A stretch of 20,341 nt of DNA from a virus, in IMG/VR virus record IMGVR_UViG_3300022665_000975, positions 1 to 20,341 of that record; one strand, given 5' to 3'. Below, in pieces: positions 5,685 through 13,692 of the stretch. The notes beneath the pieces are model-generated. The model made no database searches. It was not told the origin of the DNA and was given only the letters and a program-made list of their open reading frames with translations. The translations under genes were made by a program, and so were the position numbers. Numbering within the stretch: position 1 is the first letter of the stretch; every line of letters begins with the position of its first letter.

Positions 5685-6326
5685 ATGGGAGAGCCACGGG
5701 AACAACGTATGAATTCACCTGGGCCGAACGAGATTGAGATTTGGAGGCCAATTGAAGATTTTCCTGACTATGAAGTGTCGTCTTTTGGTAAAGTTCGTTC
5801 CTGTAAAATTCAAGGATCTCCGTGGCTAAAAGGTCCATGGAGAATTCTGAGTCTCAAAGGTAAATCAGGTTACAAAAAAGATTATATCCATGTTCATCTT
5901 TATCAAGGAAAGAGTAAAAAGAAACTCTGCGTTAAGTTTTACATTCATACTCTTGTCGCACGGGCTTTTATTGGACCTGCACCAACACCGAGTCATGTTG
6001 TAAATCACGATGATCTCAATAAAGAAAACAACTACTACGGCAACCTGGAGTGGGTCACGAAATCTGAAGATTGGAAACATGCCTTCAAAGCAGGACGAAC
6101 TCTCGGACATACAGATTCTAAGGGAGAGAAGAACGTACATGCCAAATTGACTGAAGAGCAAGTACTGGAGATTAGGAGGATTTGGAAAGAAAGTTCAAAA
6201 TACTCGAAGCGAATACGAATGAATACAACGAGGATAATGACACAGAAAGACATCGCAGAGAAATTTAACGTGTCAGAACACTTAATCCAGAGAGTCTGTA
6301 TCAGGGAAACTTGGAAACACATTTAA
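5685..6326 (+). CDS. NUMOD4-HNH homing endonuclease 1
   Basis: 213 residues from ATG 5685. Order of parts: NUMOD4 (EIWRPIEDFPDYEVSSFGKV, about 18-37), HNH core (VVNHDDLNKENN ... NLEWVT, about 105-130) and a C-terminal helix-turn-helix (AKLTEEQVLEI ... DIAEKFNVSEHLIQRV). Free-standing enzymes of this kind cut DNA lacking the gene and spread into it; they are common in phages. It separates two recombination genes (Sak4-like and DUF669-like) that are usually adjacent, which fits an insertion. It resembles the second copy at 13693-14295 and shares the ending [RK]xTW[KR]HI. Confidence 0.88.
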   Translation: MGEPREQRMNSPGPNEIEIWRPIEDFPDYEVSSFGKVRSCKIQGSPWLKGPWRILSLKGKSGYKKDYIHVHLYQGKSKKKLCVKFYIHTLVARAFIGPAPTPSHVVNHDDLNKENNYYGNLEWVTKSEDWKHAFKAGRTLGHTDSKGEKNVHAKLTEEQVLEIRRIWKESSKYSKRIRMNTTRIMTQKDIAEKFNVSEHLIQRVCIRETWKHI

Positions 6327-6355
6327 TTTTTAACACGAAAGAAGGGAAATATCTT

Positions 6356-6829
6356 ATGGGAAGATTTGATGATCTCGATTTAACTAAGGTGCCGTCACTT
6401 TCTCCGCTTCCTGACGGAGTATATATCGCCAGGATTAAGTCCCAGGAGGTCAAACCAACAAAGACGGGAAACGAGAAAATCCAGTGGTGCGTAGACATTG
6501 AAGAACCTGCTGAGGCTGCCGAAAAAGTTCCCAAATTCTACTTCGACACCTCTCTCGTTCCTGCCGGATTGTATCATCTGGTGAATCTTGCGAAAGCTGC
6601 TGGAACATACAAGGAAGGTCCGTTCGATCCTGAGGAACTTATTGACAAGCGGATTGGCCTTGTTATCGTATTCGAGAACACAGTGGAGTGGGGAGCACGA
6701 AGCAAAGTCTCGGCATTCGTTAGGGCTGACAGTGTAAGCCCTGGACTCAAAGGAAAATGGGAAGACGTCGAGGAGCCAGCTGCACCCGTGGCAGTCGGTG
6801 GAGGTGCTGGTAGTAGTCCTTTAATGTAG
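6356..6829 (+). CDS. DUF669-like phage recombination / single-strand DNA-binding protein
   Basis: 157 residues from ATG 6356 (MGRFDDLDLTKVPSL), behind GAAGGGA; the ATG at 6311 would overlap the HNH gene. A beta-rich core (PDGVYIARIKSQEV, KIQWCVDIEE) is followed by a region on opacity-type phrases (IDKRIGLVIVFE) and a Pro/Ala/Gly-rich end closing on PLM, like the flexible acidic tails of single-strand binding proteins. Proteins of the DUF669 kind usually sit beside a Sak4-like ATPase and are thought to act with it on single-stranded DNA. The family call is by resemblance. Confidence 0.65.
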   Translation: MGRFDDLDLTKVPSLSPLPDGVYIARIKSQEVKPTKTGNEKIQWCVDIEEPAEAAEKVPKFYFDTSLVPAGLYHLVNLAKAAGTYKEGPFDPEELIDKRIGLVIVFENTVEWGARSKVSAFVRADSVSPGLKGKWEDVEEPAAPVAVGGGAGSSPLM

Positions 6830-6858
6830 GACAGACCAACACCTGATCGCGTCGAAGA

Positions 6859-6907
6859 GGTCAGGAGTCCTATCCGCTGTGGCTCCTGGCCTTTTATTTT
6901 TTTTTTT
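6859..6907 (+). terminator. Intrinsic terminator, with possible competing hairpin
   Basis: GGTCAGGAG (6859-6867) pairs with CTCCTGGCC (6883-6891), nine pairs with one G-U, followed by a run of 15 T with one A (6892-6907). This ends the early operon after the DUF669-like gene. The upstream bases CCTGATC (6842-6848) can instead pair with GGTCAGG (6859-6865), which would break the terminator stem. Confidence 0.88.
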
Positions 6908-6922
6908 CAATTTAAAGATGAG

Positions 6923-7210
6923 ATGCTCATGACCTTCTCACATCTGAAAAACAAAGACGAGATTATACTTGGTAGTATTGGCCTAAAAGATGGTAAAATT
7001 GTTGTTGGGGCTGAAGATGAAAAATTTGTTTACATTACTGAATTTCTTGTGGATGATAACGCAGTCAATTTAATTAATGGCATCGCACTTGCGACAAAAT
7101 ACTGTAACGACCATAGGATAAAATTGTCCGAGCCGGAGCAGGTTCTAGTGAAAGCAGTATTAGAGCTTCTTATTAGAGCGATAGAGAAAAAGAAATGGTG
7201 GCACTTTTAA
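6923..7210 (+). CDS. Small protein of unknown function
   Basis: 95 residues. The N-terminal half looks beta-rich (DEIILGSIGLKDGKIVVGAE) and the C-terminal half helical (EPEQVLVKAVLELLIRAIEK). It is the first gene after the strong terminator, so it must have its own promoter or readthrough, but I see no convincing -35/-10 pair in the 15 bases left. The ribosome site is weak. It ends one base before the ParB-methyltransferase gene. Not recognised. Confidence 0.65.
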   Translation: MLMTFSHLKNKDEIILGSIGLKDGKIVVGAEDEKFVYITEFLVDDNAVNLINGIALATKYCNDHRIKLSEPEQVLVKAVLELLIRAIEKKKWWHF

Positions 7211-7211
7211 G

Positions 7212-8519
7212 ATGCCCACTCAAATAGTTGAAACTAAACAAATCCTCATCTCTAAAATAGTTATCGGTGATCGTGACCGTGAAGAACTTGGCAACATTGT
7301 AGGCTTGGCTAAATCTATTGAAGCAACATGTTTATTCAATCCTATAATCATTGACAAGAATTATAATTTAATCGCAGGCAGGCGGAGGATTGAAGCTCAT
7401 AAGTTTCTCAAGAGGAAAGAGATTGAAGCCCGATTTTTTGAGGAGCTATCTGATTATGAGCGACGCAGAATACTGATTGAGGAAGATATTCTCCATAAGA
7501 AGAATATGACCTGGCAGGAAGAAATTAGACTCAAACAAGAACTACATGAGCTGTACGTCAAAGAATATGATAAGCCTCGAAAGGTCAGGGAAGGAAAGAC
7601 CTGGGGCCAAAAACAAACAGCTGAAACATTAGGCATCGCGATGACTACTCTCAGTGAGGAGTTAAGGCTCGCGCAAGCATTAAAAAGTTTTCCAGAATTG
7701 TTAAAGATCAAGAGTAAGAGTGATGCAATCAGAAAAATGTACAGATTCCGTGAATTTGCAATCTTACAAGCCATCGCTCAGCGTCAAGCAGCCTCAGGCA
7801 AGACAGAGTTTGAGGGTGTTAATTTTCTTAATGATGACTGTTTGAAGGTGTTACCTAAACTTAAAGATGAGTCTGTCGATTTGGTGATAACTGATCCGCC
7901 GTGGGGAATTGATCTGAAGGGTATGCAAGGAGCACGCTCTGTTGATTACCATATGTTTAGTGATAAAGTTCGTGGCCTCTACACAAAAATAATTCCAGAG
8001 CTTTACAGAGTATTAAAGGACGGCAGTCATCTTTGGCTCTTTTTCGGTATAGAGCACTATGAGAAAATCTTGAAATTGTTACAGAAGGCTGGTTTTGACG
8101 TGCGTGAAGTACCTAATGTCTGGATTAAAGAGGGACCATCTTATTCCAACTGGGAATATAAAATGATGCCTCAATACGAATTGTTCTTCTTTGCAGTAAA
8201 AAGTGAGGATGGCAGTCCAAAACAGCTCAAAGAAGCTACGTCGGACGTATTTGATTACAAAAGAGCCAAAGGTGTCGACAAAATTCATCCTACCGAAAAG
8301 CCAGTTGAATTAATGAAACGGCTGATTACCTTGAGCAGTACTAAAGATGAACTCGTGCTCGATCCTTTTGCGGGGTCTGGATCTGTCATGATTGCTTCTA
8401 TGCTATTAGGACGGAGAGCGTTAGGCATAGAACTTGATAAAGAATATTATGATACTGCGATGGGTAGGCTTCATAATTACATGGCAGAAAAGAAAATTGA
8501 GGAGGAGGTAAAAGAGTAA
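7212..8519 (+). CDS. ParB-like domain fused to DNA methyltransferase
   Basis: 435 residues in two parts. Residues 1-190 are ParB-like: the ISKIVIGDRDREEL start, NLIAGRRRIEAHKFL (52-66) with the Gly-Arg-Arg of the ParB/sulfiredoxin box, and a helix-turn-helix (QKQTAETLGIAMTTLSEEL). Residues 200-435 are an amino-methyltransferase of the beta class: DPPWG at 228-232 before the SAM site FAGSG at 386-390, with PTEKP between. It probably methylates adenine N6 or cytosine N4 in phage DNA, guided or regulated by the ParB part. No matching restriction enzyme gene is adjacent, so self-protection is the likely use. The next gene overlaps by TAATG. Confidence 0.9.
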   Translation: MPTQIVETKQILISKIVIGDRDREELGNIVGLAKSIEATCLFNPIIIDKNYNLIAGRRRIEAHKFLKRKEIEARFFEELSDYERRRILIEEDILHKKNMTWQEEIRLKQELHELYVKEYDKPRKVREGKTWGQKQTAETLGIAMTTLSEELRLAQALKSFPELLKIKSKSDAIRKMYRFREFAILQAIAQRQAASGKTEFEGVNFLNDDCLKVLPKLKDESVDLVITDPPWGIDLKGMQGARSVDYHMFSDKVRGLYTKIIPELYRVLKDGSHLWLFFGIEHYEKILKLLQKAGFDVREVPNVWIKEGPSYSNWEYKMMPQYELFFFAVKSEDGSPKQLKEATSDVFDYKRAKGVDKIHPTEKPVELMKRLITLSSTKDELVLDPFAGSGSVMIASMLLGRRALGIELDKEYYDTAMGRLHNYMAEKKIEEEVKE

Positions 8520-8806
8520 TGGACATCATCGAGCTAAAGATTAACGGAATCCACGTCACAAAAGTCGAAACCCTCACAATGAAGGATGACGATGTCTTAT
8601 TCGTCACCTACACGGGCGACGTTGTTCCTGATATGCTTGGGCATCTACATAAAATGCTGGTAGAAATGCTTGGGCATGAACGGATTATGATTATGCACAA
8701 ATCATTCGATCTCCAAGTAGTAAGTGGGGCAGAAAAAGAGGAAGGGAAGAATGGAGACGGAAACGGGAATGAGAAAAAGAATAAGATTACGCTGGTAGAG
8801 AAATGA
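8519..8806 (+). CDS. Small protein with low-complexity tail, function unknown
   Basis: 95 residues starting inside the methyltransferase stop (TAATG). The first 70 residues look folded (MDIIELKINGIHVTKVET, then a helix MLGHLHKMLVEMLGHE); the tail is rich in Lys, Glu, Gly and Asn (KEEGKNGDGNGNEKKNK). AGGAGG lies at the proper distance upstream. No family recognised. Confidence 0.7.
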   Translation: MDIIELKINGIHVTKVETLTMKDDDVLFVTYTGDVVPDMLGHLHKMLVEMLGHERIMIMHKSFDLQVVSGAEKEEGKNGDGNGNEKKNKITLVEK

Positions 8807-8820
8807 GACACATCTATTAG

Positions 8821-9420
8821 ATGCTGACGTTAGTATATGAAGGTTATCTCTACTATGAGATTTGCCGAGCTTGTCACGGAATTTTGAGACCACCGAACAT
8901 TGAATGTCCAGTATGTTTGAAACCGTTTGATGAATGTAGAAAGCTGAGGATTCCAAAGATGAGTAAAGAGAAAAAAGAGACAATCCTTGAGAAGGCTGAA
9001 CGAATTGTGATGAAAGATCGTGAAGAGATGTACGGTCATCCTAAGGATAATCATGGGTGTACGGCAGCAATGTGGACTGCATACATTATACGAAAGCTCG
9101 AAGTAACTGGACCTGGTAGGGAATTCAGTTTCGATGCCGAAGACGTCTGTTTCTTAAACATCCTCCAAAAAATCTCTCGCTGTGCGAACACAATCACGAA
9201 AGACAATTTGGTCGATATCGCTGGTTGGGCACGTTGTGTTGAAAGAATCATGGATGGTTTAGGTAATAAAGATGAAGATGAGGGTATTCAGCATGCTTTT
9301 ATTGCAAATGTTGAAGGCGGACAGAGAGATATATGCGAACGATGTCGTCAACCGAAATCTCATCATTTTCATTACAACATGGCACGTCACTCAGTAGAAG
9401 CAGAAGGTAACAGAGTGTGA
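8821..9420 (+). CDS. DUF6378-type protein with N- and C-terminal cysteine motifs
   Basis: 199 residues. The middle (about 58-150) has the DUF6378 pattern seen in many phages: KDREEMYGHPKDNHG, an aromatic-rich helix, DAEDVCFLNILQKISR, then DNLVDIAGWARCVERI. A zinc ribbon precedes it (CRAC ... CPVC) and a CERC with several His follows it. The core is an all-helical phage family; a MazG-like nucleotide hydrolase role is sometimes suspected but not shown here. An internal ATG at 8959 would drop the N-terminal ribbon, and the 8821 start lacks a ribosome site, so the longer form is likely but not certain. It overlaps the polymerase gene by GTGA. Confidence 0.75.
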   Translation: MLTLVYEGYLYYEICRACHGILRPPNIECPVCLKPFDECRKLRIPKMSKEKKETILEKAERIVMKDREEMYGHPKDNHGCTAAMWTAYIIRKLEVTGPGREFSFDAEDVCFLNILQKISRCANTITKDNLVDIAGWARCVERIMDGLGNKDEDEGIQHAFIANVEGGQRDICERCRQPKSHHFHYNMARHSVEAEGNRV

Positions 9421-11798
9421 CTCATGCTCTCACTCCCGAACACTTATCCCAAATCCCCTATCACGTTGGCCCATTAGATGCCAAGATATGTTTCGTGGGC
9501 GAAAGCCCTGGTGTTGATGAAATTGCTGACGATCAAAGGAGACCATTCGTCGGTAAGTCTGGACAACTATTCAGAAAATGGTGTGCTAACGCAGGCATCA
9601 ATTTTGACGATTGTTACGTCACCAACCTCCTCAAAGAACACCCGCCCGGAAATAAATTCGCACAATTCGTAAACGAGAATCCTCAAATCCTCCTAACCCA
9701 TACCAAACTTCTTGCTGCAGAGCTCTCTCTTTTAACAAACGTTAATGTGATTGTCCCACTTGGGAATAGCTCTATGATGCCTATTTGTGGTAAACAGGGC
9801 ATCATGGCTTGGCGTGGCTCAATTCTTCCTGCAACGATGAAAACAATCAAGGGCAAGAAGTGTATTCCAGCACTTCACCCTGCTGGAATCATGAGACAAT
9901 GGAAGACACGAATTTCTCTCATGGAAGACCTCAAACGTATAAAAGGAGACGGTGAATTTGCAGATTTTCGACTGCCTAAACGAAATCTTATAATCCGTCC
10001 AAAGTTTGACGTAGTAATAGAATTTCTAACACGACTTCTTGATGAGAAAAAGATCGTGTCTGTAGATACAGAAACGCGTCGAGGGACAGGCATTATTGCA
10101 AGTATACAGTTTTGTAACGACACAGTCAACGCTTTGTGCGTGCCATTTCAATATGCACAAGGTACAAGTTATTGGCCTCTCGATCAAGAGGTAATTATTT
10201 GGAAACTCATATCCCAAGTCTTATATGGCCTATCGTTGGTTGGTCAAAATTTCCTGATGTTCGATATTTTTATCTTTTGGATCAATGGATTAGATCCCTG
10301 GAAAATATTAAAGAATGTAGTGTTTGATACAATGGAGGGTTTTCAGTGTATCCAGCCAGAATTACCAAAGAACCTTGGTTTTCTTACATCCATTTTTACA
10401 AGAGAGCCATTTTTTAAGTCTGAAGGTAAAGAAGGAAAGCGTAAAGAATGGGCACCCTCAGTCAGTGAGGATTCTTTTTGGGGGTATGGATGCAAAGACG
10501 TTCTTGTTACTTTAGAAATCTTTCCTCAAGTTTTACAGGAGCTAAAGGATGAGGGGCTGTATGAATTTTATAAGAAACGTTATATGGGGATGGCAAGTCG
10601 TCGATTAGGGATGTCTTTTAGAGGTATGCTCATAGATGAAAAGATCAGAAAAAAATTAAAGCTCAAGGTTGCTAAAGACGCCATAAGATATCAATCTAAA
10701 CTAAACATCCTAATTGATCGTAAGCTCAATGTCTATTCTAGCACTCAAATGAAAAAGCTTCTGTACGACGATATGAAGCTCCCGAAACAATATGATAAGA
10801 ACACTAGGGCCGTGACGTGTGGTGAGGATGCGATCCTTAAACTCTCAGCTCTTCATCCCTCTAAGGTCTTCGACCTCATCCTTAGAATAAGGAATCTTCG
10901 TACCTGCAACTCAAATTTTGTTGAGGTCAAAACAGATTCCGACGGGCGCGTTCGCAGCACTTACGGCTTCACTGAGACAGGACGTTTTACTTCTTCTAAG
11001 TGTCCAATCGGTACAGGAAGAAACATGCAAAATTGGACACCCGAAATGCGGAAAATGTTAAGATCCGATGACGATGATCATGTGTTTGTAGAAATGGATC
11101 TATCACAAGCTGAAGCACGAGTTGTTGCATGGAAATCACGAGCGGTTAAATTGATTGGAGACTTTTTGAATGGCGTCGATGTCCATATTGTTACTGCCAG
11201 CAATGTATTTAGTGTATTGTTTGCTGTCGTCAGTCCTACTGAACGATACACCGGCAAGCGTGTGAACCATGCTGCAAATTATGATATGCGTGCAGAAAAA
11301 TTCGCGATGGTCTTCAACAAGGATGCGTCTGACAATGGTGTAGAGCTTATGAGTATCACTACAGCCACAATGATAATGCAGAAACATCACAATGCGAATC
11401 CTCATATAAGACAGGTGTATCATAAGGAGATACGTGATGAAGTATCTAAAACTAAGAGAATGTATAATATATTCGGACGGAGAATGGTCTTTCTGGACCG
11501 ACTCGGCCCTGATCTTTTTAGGGCTGCTTACGGCTGGTACGCACAATCGATTGTTGGAGACCTCACTAACGTCATTTTCGATGCCATTGGAGATCGAATC
11601 ACCGTTGCGAATCAAGGTCATGATTCGATCATTGCTCATTGTCACAAAAATGAAGTGAAAGAAGTTTGCAAGATCATGTGGAACGAGGCGCAAATACCGT
11701 TGATGATTGAAGATCGAGAACTGATTGTCCCGTGTGAATTCAAAACAGGAACGTATTGGGGTGACATGAAAGAGTATGTGTATGAGGAGGCAGCGTAA
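9417..11798 (+). CDS. Uracil-DNA glycosylase-like domain fused to family A DNA polymerase with 3'-5' exonuclease
   Basis: 793 residues from GTG 9417, overlapping the previous stop. Residues 20-175 are a family 4-like uracil-DNA glycosylase (GESPG 28-32, PFVG 43-46, HPAG 154-157), without the usual CxxC and with Glu for Cys in LLKEHPPGN, so probably no iron-sulfur cluster. Next is a proofreading exonuclease (DTE at 217-219, GQNFLMFD, YGCKD). The polymerase has TGRFTSS, motif A DLSQAEAR (Asp561), motif B R610-YTG-K614 ... H618 ... Y622 and motif C HDS (Asp736). In E. coli numbering Arg754, Lys758 and Tyr766 are kept but Phe762 is His and Gly767 is Asp. It is the likely replicative polymerase of this phage. 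Confidence 0.93.
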   Translation: MTHALTPEHLSQIPYHVGPLDAKICFVGESPGVDEIADDQRRPFVGKSGQLFRKWCANAGINFDDCYVTNLLKEHPPGNKFAQFVNENPQILLTHTKLLAAELSLLTNVNVIVPLGNSSMMPICGKQGIMAWRGSILPATMKTIKGKKCIPALHPAGIMRQWKTRISLMEDLKRIKGDGEFADFRLPKRNLIIRPKFDVVIEFLTRLLDEKKIVSVDTETRRGTGIIASIQFCNDTVNALCVPFQYAQGTSYWPLDQEVIIWKLISQVLYGLSLVGQNFLMFDIFIFWINGLDPWKILKNVVFDTMEGFQCIQPELPKNLGFLTSIFTREPFFKSEGKEGKRKEWAPSVSEDSFWGYGCKDVLVTLEIFPQVLQELKDEGLYEFYKKRYMGMASRRLGMSFRGMLIDEKIRKKLKLKVAKDAIRYQSKLNILIDRKLNVYSSTQMKKLLYDDMKLPKQYDKNTRAVTCGEDAILKLSALHPSKVFDLILRIRNLRTCNSNFVEVKTDSDGRVRSTYGFTETGRFTSSKCPIGTGRNMQNWTPEMRKMLRSDDDDHVFVEMDLSQAEARVVAWKSRAVKLIGDFLNGVDVHIVTASNVFSVLFAVVSPTERYTGKRVNHAANYDMRAEKFAMVFNKDASDNGVELMSITTATMIMQKHHNANPHIRQVYHKEIRDEVSKTKRMYNIFGRRMVFLDRLGPDLFRAAYGWYAQSIVGDLTNVIFDAIGDRITVANQGHDSIIAHCHKNEVKEVCKIMWNEAQIPLMIEDRELIVPCEFKTGTYWGDMKEYVYEEAA

Positions 11799-11837
11799 AA
11801 ACAATCAACAACCAACAAAAAAAAGGAGAAAAAAGAA
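11799..11837 (+). other. A/C-rich leader
   Basis: The 39 bases after the polymerase stop hold only three G, all in the AGGAGAAAAAAGAA that forms the ribosome site of the next gene. The rest is AAC/CAA repeats, like the leader at 5589-5684. Confidence 0.4.
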
Positions 11838-12053
11838 ATGGCAGTAGACAACAAGTATGGACAAATTCACATCGAAAGAATTAAAGAAGACGAACCAATT
11901 TTTATCTTCCGGGCATCTGATGTAATGTCCACATATCCCTTGGCAGTATATAGGGATCTTATGGGATGTATCGGAAATACAGAAGGCAAGGATTCGGTTG
12001 ATCTCGCGATTAAAAGATTTCAGGCTTGGCAATACAGGAGGTTGCCGACGTAA
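11838..12053 (+). CDS. Small conserved-looking phage protein, function unknown
   Basis: 71 residues behind a clear ribosome site. The pattern IKEDEPIFIFRASDVMSTYPLAVYRDL resembles small phage proteins that carry an EDEPVFVLRAQD-type stretch; their function is not known to me. The stop overlaps the next start (TAATG), so the two are translated together. Confidence 0.78.
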   Translation: MAVDNKYGQIHIERIKEDEPIFIFRASDVMSTYPLAVYRDLMGCIGNTEGKDSVDLAIKRFQAWQYRRLPT

Positions 12054-12439
12054 TGAAACAAAATGAAGAAGAGAAAGAAGTTTGGTACGGATTCTGCACA
12101 TATTGGACAGAAGACTGGGATAAACTCAAATCTTTACCAGCGAATCCTGAATTCAGTCCAGCAATCCAAGGTGGCATTCCTTGTTGTCCTGAGTGTGGAT
12201 CTCCTGGTTTTCAGATGACAGTAATCGAATGGAATGGAGGTATTAAAAAATTCGAGATTGAATGTCCAGGCTACGCGAAATTTATAGAAGAGTTACGAGA
12301 GGTCTGTCACGGTAAGGGTGTAGACACTGGTGAGTTATGGGGAAAAAAGAGCATCGTAAATAGGAAGAAGAAAGAAGTCATGAATGACAGACAAACTGGA
12401 GGAGGGGAAGGAATCGAAATCGAAACCAAAGACTGGTAG
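12053..12439 (+). CDS. Small protein with zinc-ribbon motif
   Basis: 128 residues from ATG 12053 (MKQNEEEKEVWYGF), chosen because it overlaps the previous stop and GGAGG lies 11 bases upstream. It has a CCPECGSPGFQ knuckle at about 45-55 and a further Cys in IECPGY, which may complete a zinc site. The C-terminus is basic. It overlaps the helicase gene by 56 bases. Confidence 0.7.
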   Translation: MKQNEEEKEVWYGFCTYWTEDWDKLKSLPANPEFSPAIQGGIPCCPECGSPGFQMTVIEWNGGIKKFEIECPGYAKFIEELREVCHGKGVDTGELWGKKSIVNRKKKEVMNDRQTGGGEGIEIETKDW

Positions 12440-13685
12440 GTGTGTAAAAAAATCCTGGATTCAAGAATATCTCAAATACACAGCTGGTCAAGAATCCCCA
12501 GAACTGTTTCATCTTTGGACAGCGATTACTATTCTTGCAGGAGTGGTCCGTAGAAATGTCTGGTTAAAGTTCGGGGGCGGTAAGATAATACCAAATTTTT
12601 ACACAGTCTTAGTATCACCGACTGGAGTATGTAGAAAACAAGCTGCCATCGATGAAGGAACAAACATGCTAAGAGAGGTTGGAAATCTTAAAATTCTTCA
12701 CGAGAAAGTAACGCCGGAAGGTCTCATATCTTATTTACGTTTTGATTCAGTAAAAAAAATTGAAGTTGAAGGTAAACCAGTCATTGATGAGGAATGTGTA
12801 GTTTTTATACAATCATCAGAACTCGCCAATTTTATAGGATCTACTCAATATTCAGAACAATTACGAGAGCTGATGACTGGTCTATGGGACAACCATACGA
12901 ATTGGGACTACACAACACAGTCACGAGGGAAAGAACCACTCAGAAATGTAAATGTCAACTTTCTCGGTGCAAGCAATCCTGAGTGGCTCGCAAAAGGTTT
13001 CAAGGAGGATTCTTTTGGGGGAGGATTTATTGGCCGAATCATATTCATATTTCAAAATCGCCGTATTAAGGTTGCATGGCCAAAAAAGACACCGGAACAA
13101 ATATCACTTCGTAACCTATTAGTAATGGACCTACAACATATATCTACACTTCGTGGCTCCTTCAAGGTAACTGATAAAACGAGAGACTTTTTTGAAGACT
13201 GGTACATGGCTTTTGAACCAGACATGAGTGGTCGAATGGTCGGCTACCTTCAAAGGAAGCATGTTCACATGCTAAAACTAGCAATGCTACTATCTGTTGC
13301 TGAGAACGACGAATTAGTCATAAGAGAAGGACATATAAAAGCTGCCAAAATATTTCTCGAACAGATAGAAGATTTGATGCCTGAGGCTTTTGCATTTGTT
13401 GGAGCCACCAACGAAGCTAAGATTGCACAACGAATTATTGAGATATTAGTCGATAATGCTGGACTAATATCCCAACAAAGTCTCCTCAATGAAATTCGAC
13501 GCATGATTAAGAGTAAGAGAGAGTTTGACAACATTATTGAAGTTCTAGCTGAATCAGGTATAATACTTTTTGCAAAAAAGGATAATGTTCTGTACTATTT
13601 TTTGACTGATGCGTATCTTGAGGGCAGACTGGGACGGATTAAGGAGAAAAAAACTTCCGACAAAAGCAGAGATAAAGGAGGATAA
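12384..13685 (+). CDS. DUF3987-type primase/helicase-like ATPase
   Basis: 433 residues. The P-loop region is LVSPTGVCRKQAA (77-88): where this family often has GPxGxxRK[ST], the final Ser/Thr is Gln, so nucleotide binding may be altered. After it come an acidic strand (VVFIQSSELANF), LRELMTGLWDNHTNWDY, and the strongly typical LGASNPEWLAKGF ... GGGFIGRIIFIF; the C-terminus looks like a winged helix. DUF3987 proteins act in phage replication next to the polymerase, as here. The start at 12384 overlaps the previous gene by 56 bases and has only a weak ribosome site, but no later start keeps the fold. Confidence 0.85.
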   Translation: MTDKLEEGKESKSKPKTGRCVKKSWIQEYLKYTAGQESPELFHLWTAITILAGVVRRNVWLKFGGGKIIPNFYTVLVSPTGVCRKQAAIDEGTNMLREVGNLKILHEKVTPEGLISYLRFDSVKKIEVEGKPVIDEECVVFIQSSELANFIGSTQYSEQLRELMTGLWDNHTNWDYTTQSRGKEPLRNVNVNFLGASNPEWLAKGFKEDSFGGGFIGRIIFIFQNRRIKVAWPKKTPEQISLRNLLVMDLQHISTLRGSFKVTDKTRDFFEDWYMAFEPDMSGRMVGYLQRKHVHMLKLAMLLSVAENDELVIREGHIKAAKIFLEQIEDLMPEAFAFVGATNEAKIAQRIIEILVDNAGLISQQSLLNEIRRMIKSKREFDNIIEVLAESGIILFAKKDNVLYYFLTDAYLEGRLGRIKEKKTSDKSRDKGG

Positions 13686-13692
13686 AAAAATA

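Noticed and set aside
11241-11285. Loss of the catalytic lysine and tyrosine in polymerase motif B
   Set aside because: A first alignment suggested this, but aligning Arg610 and Lys614 with Arg754 and Lys758 keeps all key residues except position 762.
11136-11804. 222-residue minus-strand open frame inside the polymerase gene
   Set aside because: It is a shadow of the polymerase; composition is rich in Ser, His, Ile and Phe with no domain or ribosome site.
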